Shown here: positions 1-9,016 of the stretch, one piece after another
Numbering within the stretch: the stretch's first letter is position 1
How the letters are laid out: the number at the start of each line of letters is the position of its first letter
NCBI GenBank assembly: GCA_025462735.1
Contig: JAOAPC010000016.1
Coordinates: forward strand, 62,001 to 126,000
DNA from: Acidobacteriaceae bacterium
Lineage (GTDB): Bacteria; Acidobacteriota; Terriglobia; Terriglobales; Acidobacteriaceae
Direction of reading: 5' to 3'
Length of the DNA: 64,000 nucleotides
Notes under the pieces: generated by a model
What the model was told of the DNA's origin: nothing
Seen by the model: only the letters and a program-made list of their open reading frames with translations
The model's database searches: none
Translations under genes and position numbers: made by a program

Positions 1-722
1 AGTGCGGTTTTTCCGTGTGTTCGCTCGATCAATTGCTTCCAGAATCGCCGGAACATTTCGTGGCGGCTCGATTCTGCAAGCCGACTTTCTTGCTGCTGAG
101 TTCGGATTTTTGTTTCGTACTCTACAGCCTCTGGCAACGGTATGAGTTGCTGGATATCCATCAAAACCTGCCCATCAAGGCGATACGGTTTTAGCCGAAT
201 GCATGAGATGTCTAGGCCGCGTTTGTTAAGCCACAAGACTGCTGTTGTAAGCTCGACTGAGAAGTTGGCTGAAACCAGAACGATTTTCACTTCGTCGGAG
301 AGTTTTGCGTCGGTAGTTGATTCAAAATCGAGGAATCTCAAAATGGCTGATTGCGCCTTCTGGTGCGCATCTTCCCCGCCAAGGAAGTGAGCATGGGCAT
401 CCACCAGTTGTTCGAAGGTCATGCTGGAAACCATTGCAGCGTACCGAATCGCCTGCAATTCCATGTGCCCACCGTCCTCGGTTCGCTTTAGCTCCACGAC
501 CACGAGATGGGCTTCTTTATCCAAACACAGCAGGTCAATTCTACGGCTACTGTCCTCCCATTCTCTGTACTCCTCCTCAACGACCATGAGGTCAGTCGCC
601 AGTACTGAAATATCTGCCTTCAAAAGACGCTGAAGGTCATGCCGTTCGAGCACCTTTTCCTGCGCAAAAGTCGTCTCTGTAACTCTTTCGATTGAAGATT
701 CTGTGATACGAAAAATGGCCAT
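1..722 (-). CDS. DUF4268-type PD-(D/E)XK nuclease-like protein, 3' end off the left edge
   Basis: An open frame runs from an ATG at 722 to the left edge (240 complete codons, no stop), so the C-terminus is missing. The translation begins MAIFRITESSIERV. It has a compact nuclease-like motif: D63 in RRIDLL, then E77-L-K79 in VVELKR, matching the D...(E/D)xK signature of PD-(D/E)XK nucleases. The segments HMELQAIRYAAMVS, VLWLNKRGLDI and LIPLPEA match my memory of a widespread family often annotated with a DUF4268 domain and related to NucS/RecB-like folds. Members are usually stand-alone and of unknown cellular role; a DNA maintenance or defence role is a guess. No good ribosome site sits directly before the ATG; a GAGGAA lies about 12 bases upstream. 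The family call is fairly sure, the function is not. Confidence 0.85.
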   Translation of the reverse strand, partial: MAIFRITESSIERVTETTFAQEKVLERHDLQRLLKADISVLATDLMVVEEEYREWEDSSRRIDLLCLDKEAHLVVVELKRTEDGGHMELQAIRYAAMVSSMTFEQLVDAHAHFLGGEDAHQKAQSAILRFLDFESTTDAKLSDEVKIVLVSANFSVELTTAVLWLNKRGLDISCIRLKPYRLDGQVLMDIQQLIPLPEAVEYETKIRTQQQESRLAESSRHEMFRRFWKQLIERTHGKTA

Positions 723-1305
723 TTGCGGATGGTACGTTCCTCGGAGATTCAAGACAACCCAAAAAACGCCGATGCCTCAAGGCTAAGGGCGAACTGGTTT
801 AGAACGAATATACAAATATCGATCAATGATGATCTTTGGCAACAAACGACTCGTCGCGCTGTACGAATGTCGAGCGACTCGTGTCCAAGTTCCTTCGGGA
901 GTTCGCGGGTAGCTCACATCTAGACGTTTTTGCCGACGAATTCCATCGGTTGACGCGCGAGTCAAAGGGCAATTCACACGGCTGGAAATTCAATCGCGAA
1001 GAAATTCAGGATCGGACGCTTTGAAAGGGCGCGGCTTCAGCCGCGCCGCAACATCCCCTTTCCTTTGTCATCCTAAGCGAAGCGGAATCATTCGCTTGAC
1101 GAATGATTCCGCGGAGTCGAAGGACTTGCTGTTTGCGTGCACCATACAAAGCCTCGTGAGTTCTCACGGTCCGCCTGTGCGCGTGGTCAACACCAGAAAA
1201 GCAGGTTCCTCGACTTCGAGGATCGTTCGCCTGGCGAACGATCCCACTCCGCTCGGAATGACAAAACTTTAGAGAGGAATGAGAAAAGTTAAGGATTATT
1301 GAGAA
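723..1305. other. Intergenic region, mostly repeats
   Basis: There is no convincing gene in this 580-base gap. A plus-strand frame at 836-1024 (TTG start) reads like a protein fragment (VERLVSKFLREFAG, then GWKFNREEI). It ends on a stop supplied by the repeat that starts at 1020, so it may be the decayed 3' end of a gene. I could not name it. From 1020 on, the gap is palindromic repeat sequence. Confidence 0.5.
1020..1262. repeat. Composite palindromic dispersed repeat
   Basis: It opens with TTTGAAAGGG followed by a GCGCGGCTTCAGCCGCGCC palindrome and a CCCTTTCC end. A second element runs from GTCATCCTAAGCGAAG to GCTCGGAATGAC and contains paired inverted words (AATCATTCGCTTGACGAATGATT; GATCGTTCGCCTGGCGAACGATC). 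Relatives of the first element occur at 13794-13934 and inside rtcB at 58941-59023; relatives of the second occur at 4442 and 13729. Confidence 0.75.
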
Positions 1306-3555
1306 CTAGTACTCTGCCAGTTCCTTCATCGCCAAATACAAATCTTGCACTTGCGGCAGGATCGCGCTTTCGAGCACCGGCTGATATGCGACGAAGGTGT
1401 CTTTCGCGGCGACCCGCTTCACTGGCGCATCCAGATTTTCAAATAATTCGTCGGCGATTCTCGCGGCAATCTCTGCGCCGTATCCCCAGCTCAGCGTGTC
1501 TTCGTAGGCGACAATCACACGACTGGTTTTCTGGACTGAAGCCGCAATCGTCTCCCAGTCATACGGATTCAACGAGCGCAGATCAATCAATTCGATCTTG
1601 ATCCCCGACTCGCGATCCAGCTTTTGCACTGCCTGTAACGCGCGTGGGACCACGGCGCCGTAGGTGATCACGGTCAGGTCCGTCCCGGGGTGGACGATTT
1701 TCGCTTTGCCGAACGGAATCATGTACTCCGGCCCTGGATACGCCGCCCGGCCATAGCTCTCCCGATAAAGGCGCTTGTGCTCAAGGAACATCACTGGATC
1801 ATCGCAGCGGATTGCTGTCCGCAACAGACCCGCCGCATCCAGCGCATTCGATGGAAAGATCACGCGCATTCCCGGCGTGTGGGTGAAGATGCTCTCGCCG
1901 CATTGCGAGTGATAAATGGCGCCGCCGGTCAGATATCCGCCAATCGGGACCCGCATCACGCAGGGCGCGGAAAAAGCTCCATTCGAGCGCCAGCGCATCA
2001 CCGGCAGTTCGTTGCGCAACTGCATCATCGCCGGCCAGATGTAGTCGAAAAACTGGATCTCAGCGACGGGTTTCAGCCCGCGTACCGCCATGCCGACAGC
2101 ACGCCCCACAATGCTGGCCTCCGCAATCGGAGAATTGAATACGCGGTCGGAGCCGAAATCGCACTGCAAGCCTGCGGTCAACTTGAAGACCCCGCCCTTG
2201 CCTTTGACCATCTTCTGACGCAGGTATTCTTCGCGGCTGCAGTCAGCTACGTCTTCGCCAAAGATAACAATGCGTTCATCGCGCTTCATCTCATCCCGAA
2301 GCGTCGCATTGATCAGGTCGGCCATCGTCTTCGAGGCGGATTTCTTCTCGTGGGCGGCCTGCTCAGCGGGAGTACGGGCGCCCTCGCCCGTGCTTACCGA
2401 ATTGTTACTGACAGCAACTTGGGTGTCGAAGGCCGTCGAAGTCGGGTCAAGATCAGGCGAATACAGATACTGCTTTATTGTTTCCGGTTGCGGCAGAGGC
2501 GCCGCGAGCACGCGATCCACTGCGGCCTGCAGCCCATCATCGACTTCTTTCTCAAGCCGATTGATTGCTTTCTCGTCCAGAATGCCTTCCCGGATGAGGA
2601 ACAACTGCATGCGCGAAATCGGATCACGGGCAGCGTCGCGCTGGCGTTCGACGTCGGGGCGATAAAGCTTTTCGTCATCGGAGAGAGAATGCGAATACGG
2701 CCGGATCACATGCGCGTGAACAAACGAAGGCCCAACTCCCGCGCGGCAATGCGCCACTGCACGCGACAAAGCCCCATAGCTTACAACCGGATCGGTCCCA
2801 TCAATCTCTTCAAAATGAAAATTGGGAAAACTTGCAACCAGGCGCGAAATATTGCCGCCAGCAGTCTGCACCTCGACCGGAACTGAAATCGCGTAACCAT
2901 TGTCCTCAACCAGGAACACGATCGGCAGCCGCAGATTCGCGGCAGAGTTCATCGCCTCCCAGAATTCACCTTCACTCGTGGTGCCATCGCCGAGCGAAAC
3001 GTAGGTGACCTCGTCGCCGTGAAATTGCACGTCTTTGAATTCGCGATAGTCGCCGGCTGCCTTCTGTCCCGCGTTGGGATGCAACATGAAGTACCGGCTG
3101 GCCTCGGCGCAACCCACTGCATGCAGAATCTGCGTGCCGGTGCACGACGATTGCGTAACCACGTTCAGCCGCTTGTACCCCCAATGCGAGGGCATCTGGC
3201 GTCCGCCGGAGCTGGGGTCATCGGCGGCGCCCACAGCCTGCAGCAACATTTCGTCGGGGGTCGTCCCCAAGGCCAGGCAAAGCGCACGATCACGATAGTA
3301 AGGAAAGAACCAATCGTATCCCGGCTTCATGGCGAAGCCGGCGGCCGCAGTCACTGCTTCATGGCCCGCGCCCGAAATCTGGAAGAAGGTTTTCTGCTGT
3401 CGCTTCAGCATGATCTCGCGATCGTCGAGGCGGCGCGAGGTATACATGACCCGGTACATGTCGATGAGCTGCTGCCGGGACAGGCCTTCATAGGTCTTGC
3501 CTGCCTTATTGGCCTCAGCAACAGCGCCGGATTTTCCGTGGCTCCGGGTAGGCAT
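1306..3555 (-). CDS. Fused E1 alpha-beta subunit of a 2-oxoacid dehydrogenase complex
   Basis: This 749-residue protein carries both halves of a heterotetrameric-type thiamine-diphosphate E1 in one chain. The alpha half (about 24-340) has the ThDP-binding motif starting at GDG 189-191 and ending in EDNGYA about 30 residues later. A low-complexity linker (about 365-405) follows. The beta half (about 408-745) has the typical GEDVA, TAGLQ and [11 protein letters not shown] segments. The family oxidatively decarboxylates branched-chain 2-oxoacids, pyruvate or acetoin and passes the acyl group to a lipoyl E2. The substrate cannot be fixed from sequence; a branched-chain 2-oxoacid is my best guess. 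No E2 or E3 gene is adjacent, so the E1 must be supplied with partners from elsewhere. The start [10 protein letters not shown] is the only reasonable one. Confidence 0.93.
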   Translation of the reverse strand: MPTRSHGKSGAVAEANKAGKTYEGLSRQQLIDMYRVMYTSRRLDDREIMLKRQQKTFFQISGAGHEAVTAAAGFAMKPGYDWFFPYYRDRALCLALGTTPDEMLLQAVGAADDPSSGGRQMPSHWGYKRLNVVTQSSCTGTQILHAVGCAEASRYFMLHPNAGQKAAGDYREFKDVQFHGDEVTYVSLGDGTTSEGEFWEAMNSAANLRLPIVFLVEDNGYAISVPVEVQTAGGNISRLVASFPNFHFEEIDGTDPVVSYGALSRAVAHCRAGVGPSFVHAHVIRPYSHSLSDDEKLYRPDVERQRDAARDPISRMQLFLIREGILDEKAINRLEKEVDDGLQAAVDRVLAAPLPQPETIKQYLYSPDLDPTSTAFDTQVAVSNNSVSTGEGARTPAEQAAHEKKSASKTMADLINATLRDEMKRDERIVIFGEDVADCSREEYLRQKMVKGKGGVFKLTAGLQCDFGSDRVFNSPIAEASIVGRAVGMAVRGLKPVAEIQFFDYIWPAMMQLRNELPVMRWRSNGAFSAPCVMRVPIGGYLTGGAIYHSQCGESIFTHTPGMRVIFPSNALDAAGLLRTAIRCDDPVMFLEHKRLYRESYGRAAYPGPEYMIPFGKAKIVHPGTDLTVITYGAVVPRALQAVQKLDRESGIKIELIDLRSLNPYDWETIAASVQKTSRVIVAYEDTLSWGYGAEIAARIADELFENLDAPVKRVAAKDTFVAYQPVLESAILPQVQDLYLAMKELAEY

Positions 3556-3605
3556 CGTCAGGGTTCGGCGCGAATTGTTTTTCCGGCGCCGAACAATATT
3601 GTAAA

Positions 3606-3719
3606 TCAGCCATCAGTTTTCAGCCGTCAGCAACTCTGCTTTTAGCTATCAGCTCTTAGCTCTGGAACATCCCCCCCGACGACCGGTGATTTTTAGCTGA
3701 TGGCTGACGGCTGATGGCT
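3606..3719. repeat. Decayed ATCAGCC-type inverted repeat
   Basis: The left side has CAGCCATCAG, CAGCCGTCAG and CTATCAGCTCTTAGC; the right side has TAGCTGATGGCTGACGGCTGATGGCT, in reverse orientation. The same words recur at 19751-19795 and 19984-20042. It lies between divergent genes, so it is not just a terminator. Confidence 0.65.
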
Positions 3720-3774
3720 TCGTTGTTATTCTTTCTTCATGCCTCGTTTCAACCGCCAGTTCGATCCTGGTTCG

Positions 3775-4422
3775 ATGAAACTCGTGATTTTCGATTTGGA
3801 TGGAACTCTCATTGATTCCCGCCTGGATCTGATCCATTCAGTGAATGCCATGTTGCGCAACTTTCATCGCCCTGAGTTGCCAGGAGACGTTGTGGCTTCG
3901 TACGTCGGAGACGGCGCGCCCATGCTGGTGCGCCGAGCGTTGGGCGATCCCGACGACGAGAAATTCCTTAAACAAGCTTTGGAGTTTTTTCTTGCCTATT
4001 ACCGTGAGCACAAGCTCGATTACACGAAGGCGTATCCGGGGATTCCGGAGTTGCTCGAGCAGATTCAGTCGAATGGAGCGCAGCGAAAGATGGCTGTGCT
4101 GTCCAACAAACCAGTGAATCCGTCGCGGGCGATCATCCAGGCGTTGGGTCTGGCGGATTTCTTTGTGCAGGTGTACGGGGGCAACAGCTTTGAAACCAAG
4201 AAGCCCGATCCGCTGGGAGTAAAAACATTGCTGACCGAAACCGGCACTTCACCCGAGAACGCGATGATCGTTGGCGATTCCTCTATCGATGTACTGACCG
4301 GCCGCAATGCCGGAATCGCGACCTGCGGCGTTAATTACGGATTCGCGCCGCACACTTTATGTGAGGCGCCTCCGGATGTGGTGGTCGAAAGCCCTCGCGA
4401 ATTGGCAGAGTTGTTCGTGTAG
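3775..4422 (+). CDS. HAD-family hydrolase, phosphoglycolate phosphatase-like
   Basis: From the ATG at 3775 the 215-residue protein starts MKLVIFDLDGTLIDS, which places the HAD motif I (DLDGT) at the N-terminus as expected. An in-frame ATG at 3739 would add 12 residues without homology. Motif II is the SNKP segment, motif III the lysine in ETKKPDP, and motif IV is VGDSSIDV. A helical cap lies between about residues 18 and 85. This is the arrangement of subfamily I enzymes such as Gph, which removes phosphate from 2-phosphoglycolate, and of related phosphatases with other small substrates. The substrate is not determined by sequence. It stands alone, with repeats upstream. Confidence 0.88.
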   Translation: MKLVIFDLDGTLIDSRLDLIHSVNAMLRNFHRPELPGDVVASYVGDGAPMLVRRALGDPDDEKFLKQALEFFLAYYREHKLDYTKAYPGIPELLEQIQSNGAQRKMAVLSNKPVNPSRAIIQALGLADFFVQVYGGNSFETKKPDPLGVKTLLTETGTSPENAMIVGDSSIDVLTGRNAGIATCGVNYGFAPHTLCEAPPDVVVESPRELAELFV

Positions 4423-4441
4423 CGGTTCCCGGTTTCCGGAG

Positions 4442-4466
4442 CTTGTCCTGAGCGAAGTCGAAGGAT
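4442..4466. repeat. Short copy of the GTCCTGAGCGAAGTCGAAGGA repeat
   Basis: The segment CTTGTCCTGAGCGAAGTCG plus AAGGAT is a solo half of the element that occurs in longer form at 1067-1262 and 13729-13790. It sits between the HAD gene and the next gene. Confidence 0.5.
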
Positions 4467-4519
4467 GGCCTCTGTGGTTAACGCTTTTTGCCTGCCTCTT
4501 CCTTTAAACTCGGTCACGG

Positions 4520-5131
4520 ATGAACAATTCGAAAGAAAGCTTCACTCCAGCCGAACTTCGCAAACTGCGCAGCCTGAAAAACCCTTATGGGATCCAGCGA
4601 TTTCTGGACGACCAGCCGTACCATCTCGCAGACACGGCTTGGTCTCCGCGGCGTGTTCTGCGCGAAAACACCTCTCATTGTTTCGAAGGCGCAACGTTTG
4701 CGGCCGCTGCCCTGCGGGTCAACGGATATTTGCCCCTGGTGATCGACCTCGAGGCCGAGCACGACACTGATCATGTGATCGCCGTATACAAGCAACACGG
4801 CCATTGGGGCGCGATAGCGAAATCGAATTACACTGGATGCCGTTATCGCGAGCCGGTGTATCGCTCTCTGCGCGAACTCGCCATGAGCTACTTCGACGTG
4901 TATTTCAACCTGCGCCGCGAGCGCACGCTTAGAACTTTTTCTAATCCTGTAAACCTCGCCCGCTTCGACCGCCTCGGTTGGATGACCACCGACCAGCATC
5001 TCTGGTTCATCGCCGAGTATCTATTCACGATCCGCCACTTCCCGCTCCTGCCGCCGAAGATGGCAAAGCGCCTCCATCGCCTCGACGACCGCTCATTTCG
5101 CGCAGGATGTTTGGGAAGAGCGGAGAAGTAG
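4520..5131 (+). CDS. Transglutaminase-like (papain-fold) hypothetical protein
   Basis: The 203-residue protein has no signal peptide. The order of candidate catalytic residues fits a transglutaminase-like fold: Cys in SHCFEGA (about 58), His in DHVIAVY (about 88) and a polar residue in the following KSNYTG strand. A conserved-looking C-terminal half (FDVYFNLRRERTLRTFSNPV and LHRLDDRSF) has no function I recognise. The partner and reaction are unknown; members of this fold can be proteases, peptide crosslinkers or inactive binding proteins. It follows the HAD gene in the same direction at about 97 bases, so co-transcription is possible. Confidence 0.75.
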   Translation: MNNSKESFTPAELRKLRSLKNPYGIQRFLDDQPYHLADTAWSPRRVLRENTSHCFEGATFAAAALRVNGYLPLVIDLEAEHDTDHVIAVYKQHGHWGAIAKSNYTGCRYREPVYRSLRELAMSYFDVYFNLRRERTLRTFSNPVNLARFDRLGWMTTDQHLWFIAEYLFTIRHFPLLPPKMAKRLHRLDDRSFRAGCLGRAEK

Positions 5132-5174
5132 AACCGTCACGGGCAAGATTATTTACCAAACTCCCAAAAACACC

Positions 5175-5456
5175 TTGTCATTCCGAACCGCTTTAGGGGT
5201 GAGGAATCTGCTTTTCGCATGCAGAGCTGACAACGCTGGGCAGGACTATTAGCAAAACAGATTGTCATTCCGAACCGCTTTAGCGGTAAGGAATCTGCTT
5301 TTCACATGCAGAGCTGACAACGCTGGGCAGGGACTATTAGCAAAACAGATTGTCATTTCGAACCTCTTTAGCGGTGAGGAATCTGCTTTTCGCATTCAGC
5401 GCCTGTAGGTGTGAAGAAAAGCAGATTCCTCAGACCTGAAGGCCCTCGGAATGACA
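5175..5456. repeat. Three 87-88 bp direct repeats closed by an inverted copy
   Basis: TTGTCATTCCGAACC starts at 5175, 5262 and (with one change) 5350, a spacing of 87 and 88 bases. Each unit continues with CTTTAGCGGTGAGGAATCTG; the first two also share CAGAGCTGACAACGCTGGGCAGG. The block ends with a reverse-complement copy (AGCAGATTCCTCAGA...GGAATGACA) at about 5418-5456. A related pair occurs at 19860-19965. Confidence 0.85.
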
Positions 5457-5463
5457 TACTCCC

Positions 5464-8400
5464 TTAAAACGTAAACTTTGCCGCCAGCTGAATCCCGCGC
5501 GGGCCGCCGCCTCCGAGGAAGGGATTGCCAATGCCCACGTCTCCAGTGGCGCCCAGCGCATAACCGCTGGTCCCGACTTCGCGACTGCCGTTGAGAGCGA
5601 AGCCGTTCTGGGCCGGGTCTGCAATGAACAGTGGTAGGAACGGATTCGCAAAATTCGGATGATTCACAATGTTGAAAAACTCTGCGCGAAGTTGCATCTT
5701 GAGCCGTTCTGTTATGACCGTGTCTTTGTAGATTGCAAGGTCCCAGTTCTTGTACGAAGGGCCGATGAGCGAATTGCGGCGTTCGTTCCCAAAGTGCCGG
5801 GTGCCTGGGACGCAATCGGAAGCACTGCCGGTAGCAACAGTCACAGTGCAGGGCACCGCGAACGAGCTGAGGTCAATGAAGTTTCTAGGGTCGTTCTTGT
5901 GATACACGATCGGTCCGACCACATCAGGACGGTCGATGCCTTCTCCCGCGCCGCTGAAGTCGCTTTCGAAGTTGTAGTTCATCTGGAAAGGCTGGCCGGT
6001 TTGCAGCGTGACAGTGCTGGCAAAACCCCATCCGTTCCTGAGCCGGTTAGATCCTTGATTAGGAAGTTCGTAGCTAAAAACCCAGGTAAACCGGTTTCGG
6101 ATATCGAAATTGGAATTCCCATAGTCAAGATTCGGATGCGTGCTGTCGTATGGCTGCGCCGCGTTTGGCACGAAGTCTTCGCCATCGCTAGCTGTATCCT
6201 GAGAATGCGACCAGGCGTAGTTCACAATCGAAGTGATCCCATGCCACTGGTTCACGCGTAAGCTGGTTTGAAGCGCGTTGTAATTGGACTTAGCCGTTGA
6301 TTGTTCGCGCATTATGTAGAACGGGTAGTAGGGGGCTTGGAAAGGGAACGGCCGAGGCACACCGTAACTGATAACTCCATTCGCCAGGTCGGACGCCGTA
6401 ATTGTCGCTTGGCTCGGCTGGTTGACATCTACAAACTGCAACAGATGATGACCCTGCGATCCCGCATAGGTGACCTGCAATACAACTTTATTGGCGAGCT
6501 GTTGCTGCAGGTTTACGTTGTAATTTTCCATATATGGCGTGTGAATATGGCGGTCAACGGTGAAGATGTCGCATTCCACATTGCTGCAACCGCTCGCGCT
6601 GAAGACGGGCTGGCCGGCTACGATGGGTCCGATATTTGCTGCAGGGATGACTTGCGCCGGTCCGACTGGATTGTAAGCCGGTCCGGGATCAAAGAATGGC
6701 GGGTAGGGCAAGTGTCCGAGAAATAGATCCTGCGGAAAAGCGTCATAGAAAAGGCCCCAGCCGGCACGCAGAACGGTTTTGCCCCGGCCCGTGGCATCCC
6801 AAGCGAGACTCACGCGCGGCGAAAAATTCTTGTGATCGGGTTCGTACAGACGGCTAAGCCCCGGTTGACCTACTTGGGTCAGCACAAAATTTCCGGTGGC
6901 TGGATTAGCCGTAGTTGCATTGCTGAATAAGTTGTTCTTCTCTGAAACAACGCCGAAGTAATCCCACCGCAAACCATAGTTCAAAGTAAGGCGGGAGGTT
7001 GCGCGAAAGGTATCTTGAATATAAAAACCGTAATTATTTTCTGCCGTGTGGCGTCTTGTATTACCCGAATACTGGAAGCTGGCGCCGAAGCTCTGGCTTG
7101 GGGTGCCACTTTCGAAGCTCGTCAAGTCCGCAAAACTCAGCTTGCCTCGAAAATACTTATCAAAATATTGCTTGATTGTCGTTCGACGGTACTCAGCGCC
7201 AAACTTGATGTCGTGCTTGTTCGCTTTCCAAGAGAAGTTATCGATCAACTGATTGTTGGTATCGACGCGGCCGCGTGGGTCACCGCTCGTTGCACCCAGC
7301 TGTGCGAAACCGCTAACCAAAATAATGGGAAGGCCCGCATCCGCGAGTCCCGTCCCCACATTCAGCCCGATAGAACTCGGGTGAAAGCTGCTGTCTTGAG
7401 AAACAAAGTCTTCCGCAAATCGGTTCCAACCATAGCGGAGTTCGTTAACCTTGGAACCGGAGATCGTCCACACATGGGACAGTGAGACGAGTTGCACGCG
7501 CGTCGGCGTGAAGGTGTTGAATCCAGGGAGCTGACCGCCGCTGGCAGTAAGCGCTAAAGGAAATGCCTGTGAACTGTCCCCAAAGAAATAACGTCCAGTC
7601 AGCAAATTGTGAGAGTTAAGATTCTGGTCTATCTTCGCGATCATGCTATCGACGCGGTTGTAAGATGGGGAAATCACCGATGCGTTAAAAGATCCACTGG
7701 TTAGATTCGGTGCCGGCCACGGATGCCGCGCGATGAGCTGTTGAATCACAGGATTCGTAGCGTCGCTTGGGGCAAGGGACCCATCAGCCGCGGTGCCCGT
7801 GGGCACGTGAGCCAACGTCACTACCCCAACCCGCTCGCGCTGGCCTTCATAATTCAGATAAAAAAAAGTCTTGTCTTTGACAATCGGACCGCCAAGCGAT
7901 CCTCCGAATTGATTGTTGTGAAATTGCGCTTTGGGCTGAGTCGATGGATTGAAGTAATTGCGAGCGTCCAACGCACTATTTCTGAAATATTCGATCGCTG
8001 AGCCGTGCAAAGTATTGGTGCCGCTCTTGGTCACAATGTTTACCGCCGCGCCAGCGTTCCGCCCGTACTCCGGCATGAAGTTGGACACGATTTGCGTCTC
8101 CTCAATCGCGTCCACTGGCAAGATGGTAGCAGGCGTGCCGAACACACCCGCCTCATTGATCGCGGGATCGTTTCGGTAACCGTCGTTCATATCGGTGCCG
8201 TCGAGCAGGAAGTTGTTCGACCTGCCGCGCGCGCCATTCATGGAAAAGATTCCATATGATCCCGGCGAATCCGTGATCTGGTCTGGGGAACCCGCTACTC
8301 CGGGGGTAAGAAAGATCATCTTTTGAAAATCGCGCCCGTTGAGTGGGAGGTCTTTCGCCTGCTCAGCAGTAAATGTTGTGCCCAGCGTATCCGTCGTGGT

Positions 8401-8778
8401 TTCAACCTGGGGCAGCGATTCGGCCGAGACGCTCACGGTGTCAGAAGCTGTTCCGGTCTTCAACGCGACGTCAACGCGCTTTTCCGACGCCACGTTGACG
8501 CTCAGACCGCTGGTCACAGAAGTCTGAAAACCGCTTTGCGTCACGGTGACGGTGTAGGTGCCAATCGGCAACTCGGGGATGGCATAGCTGCCGTCTGCGC
8601 TCGTCTCGCTGGTTCGTTCCAGACCGGTATCGACGTTGCGGACCGTCACCTTGGCTCCCGCAACTACCGCGCCCTGCGGATCAGTAACAGTTCCTAAGAT
8701 CGTCCCGCGGAAGGTTTGCGCAACCAGCGAAGTAGAAATCAGCAGCAGCAGAAATCCAAGACTCGACCGCAGCTTCAT
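5464..8778 (-). CDS. TonB-dependent receptor of the Oar/carboxypeptidase-regulatory type
   Basis: The start at 8778 (MKLRSSLGFLLLL) follows an AAGGGGGC ribosome site and gives a clean signal peptide ending at VAQ; a start 21 bases upstream lacks this spacing. The 1104-residue protein has a CarboxypepD-regulatory Ig-like domain (about 24-105), a plug domain (about 125-245, with DLPLNGRDF and NNFLLDGTDMND) and a long beta-barrel ending in AAKFTF with a C-terminal aromatic, as outer-membrane proteins do. This is the Oar-like family expanded in Acidobacteria and thought to import bulky substrates such as glycans or peptides with TonB-ExbBD energy. The ligand is unknown. It seems to be transcribed alone; repeats lie downstream. 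Confidence 0.93.
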   Translation of the reverse strand: MKLRSSLGFLLLLISTSLVAQTFRGTILGTVTDPQGAVVAGAKVTVRNVDTGLERTSETSADGSYAIPELPIGTYTVTVTQSGFQTSVTSGLSVNVASEKRVDVALKTGTASDTVSVSAESLPQVETTTDTLGTTFTAEQAKDLPLNGRDFQKMIFLTPGVAGSPDQITDSPGSYGIFSMNGARGRSNNFLLDGTDMNDGYRNDPAINEAGVFGTPATILPVDAIEETQIVSNFMPEYGRNAGAAVNIVTKSGTNTLHGSAIEYFRNSALDARNYFNPSTQPKAQFHNNQFGGSLGGPIVKDKTFFYLNYEGQRERVGVVTLAHVPTGTAADGSLAPSDATNPVIQQLIARHPWPAPNLTSGSFNASVISPSYNRVDSMIAKIDQNLNSHNLLTGRYFFGDSSQAFPLALTASGGQLPGFNTFTPTRVQLVSLSHVWTISGSKVNELRYGWNRFAEDFVSQDSSFHPSSIGLNVGTGLADAGLPIILVSGFAQLGATSGDPRGRVDTNNQLIDNFSWKANKHDIKFGAEYRRTTIKQYFDKYFRGKLSFADLTSFESGTPSQSFGASFQYSGNTRRHTAENNYGFYIQDTFRATSRLTLNYGLRWDYFGVVSEKNNLFSNATTANPATGNFVLTQVGQPGLSRLYEPDHKNFSPRVSLAWDATGRGKTVLRAGWGLFYDAFPQDLFLGHLPYPPFFDPGPAYNPVGPAQVIPAANIGPIVAGQPVFSASGCSNVECDIFTVDRHIHTPYMENYNVNLQQQLANKVVLQVTYAGSQGHHLLQFVDVNQPSQATITASDLANGVISYGVPRPFPFQAPYYPFYIMREQSTAKSNYNALQTSLRVNQWHGITSIVNYAWSHSQDTASDGEDFVPNAAQPYDSTHPNLDYGNSNFDIRNRFTWVFSYELPNQGSNRLRNGWGFASTVTLQTGQPFQMNYNFESDFSGAGEGIDRPDVVGPIVYHKNDPRNFIDLSSFAVPCTVTVATGSASDCVPGTRHFGNERRNSLIGPSYKNWDLAIYKDTVITERLKMQLRAEFFNIVNHPNFANPFLPLFIADPAQNGFALNGSREVGTSGYALGATGDVGIGNPFLGGGGPRGIQLAAKFTF

Positions 8779-9016
8779 AGAGCCCCCTTGCGATAACAAT
8801 GAACGGATGGGACGCGATTGTAGCGCAAGTCAACGTGCGTCTTCCAGCAACAAAACTTGGGTGCGATTCAAGATTTAACGTAATAGATCGCAAGGACGCT
8901 ATCTAAACGTTTCTGCACGGGGTTATTTTTCGGGGATGAACGTCAAGCAAAGACTTAACAATGCCCTGGCGCAACGAGCGAGTCTCTCTATGAAAGCGGT
9001 TCCGGGGAAAGAGCGT

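Noticed and set aside
836-1024. 62-codon plus-strand frame with protein-like text
   Set aside because: It has only a TTG start, no ribosome site, and its stop comes from the repeat. It may be a gene remnant, so it is mentioned with the intergenic region but not called.
1690-2886. 398-codon plus-strand frame
   Set aside because: It lies antisense to the fused E1 gene, whose motifs are intact; its translation has no family features. GC-rich codon use opens such shadow frames.
5175-5400. CRISPR array
   Set aside because: There are only three units, the repeat is as long as the whole 87-base period for the first two copies, and no cas gene is in the window.
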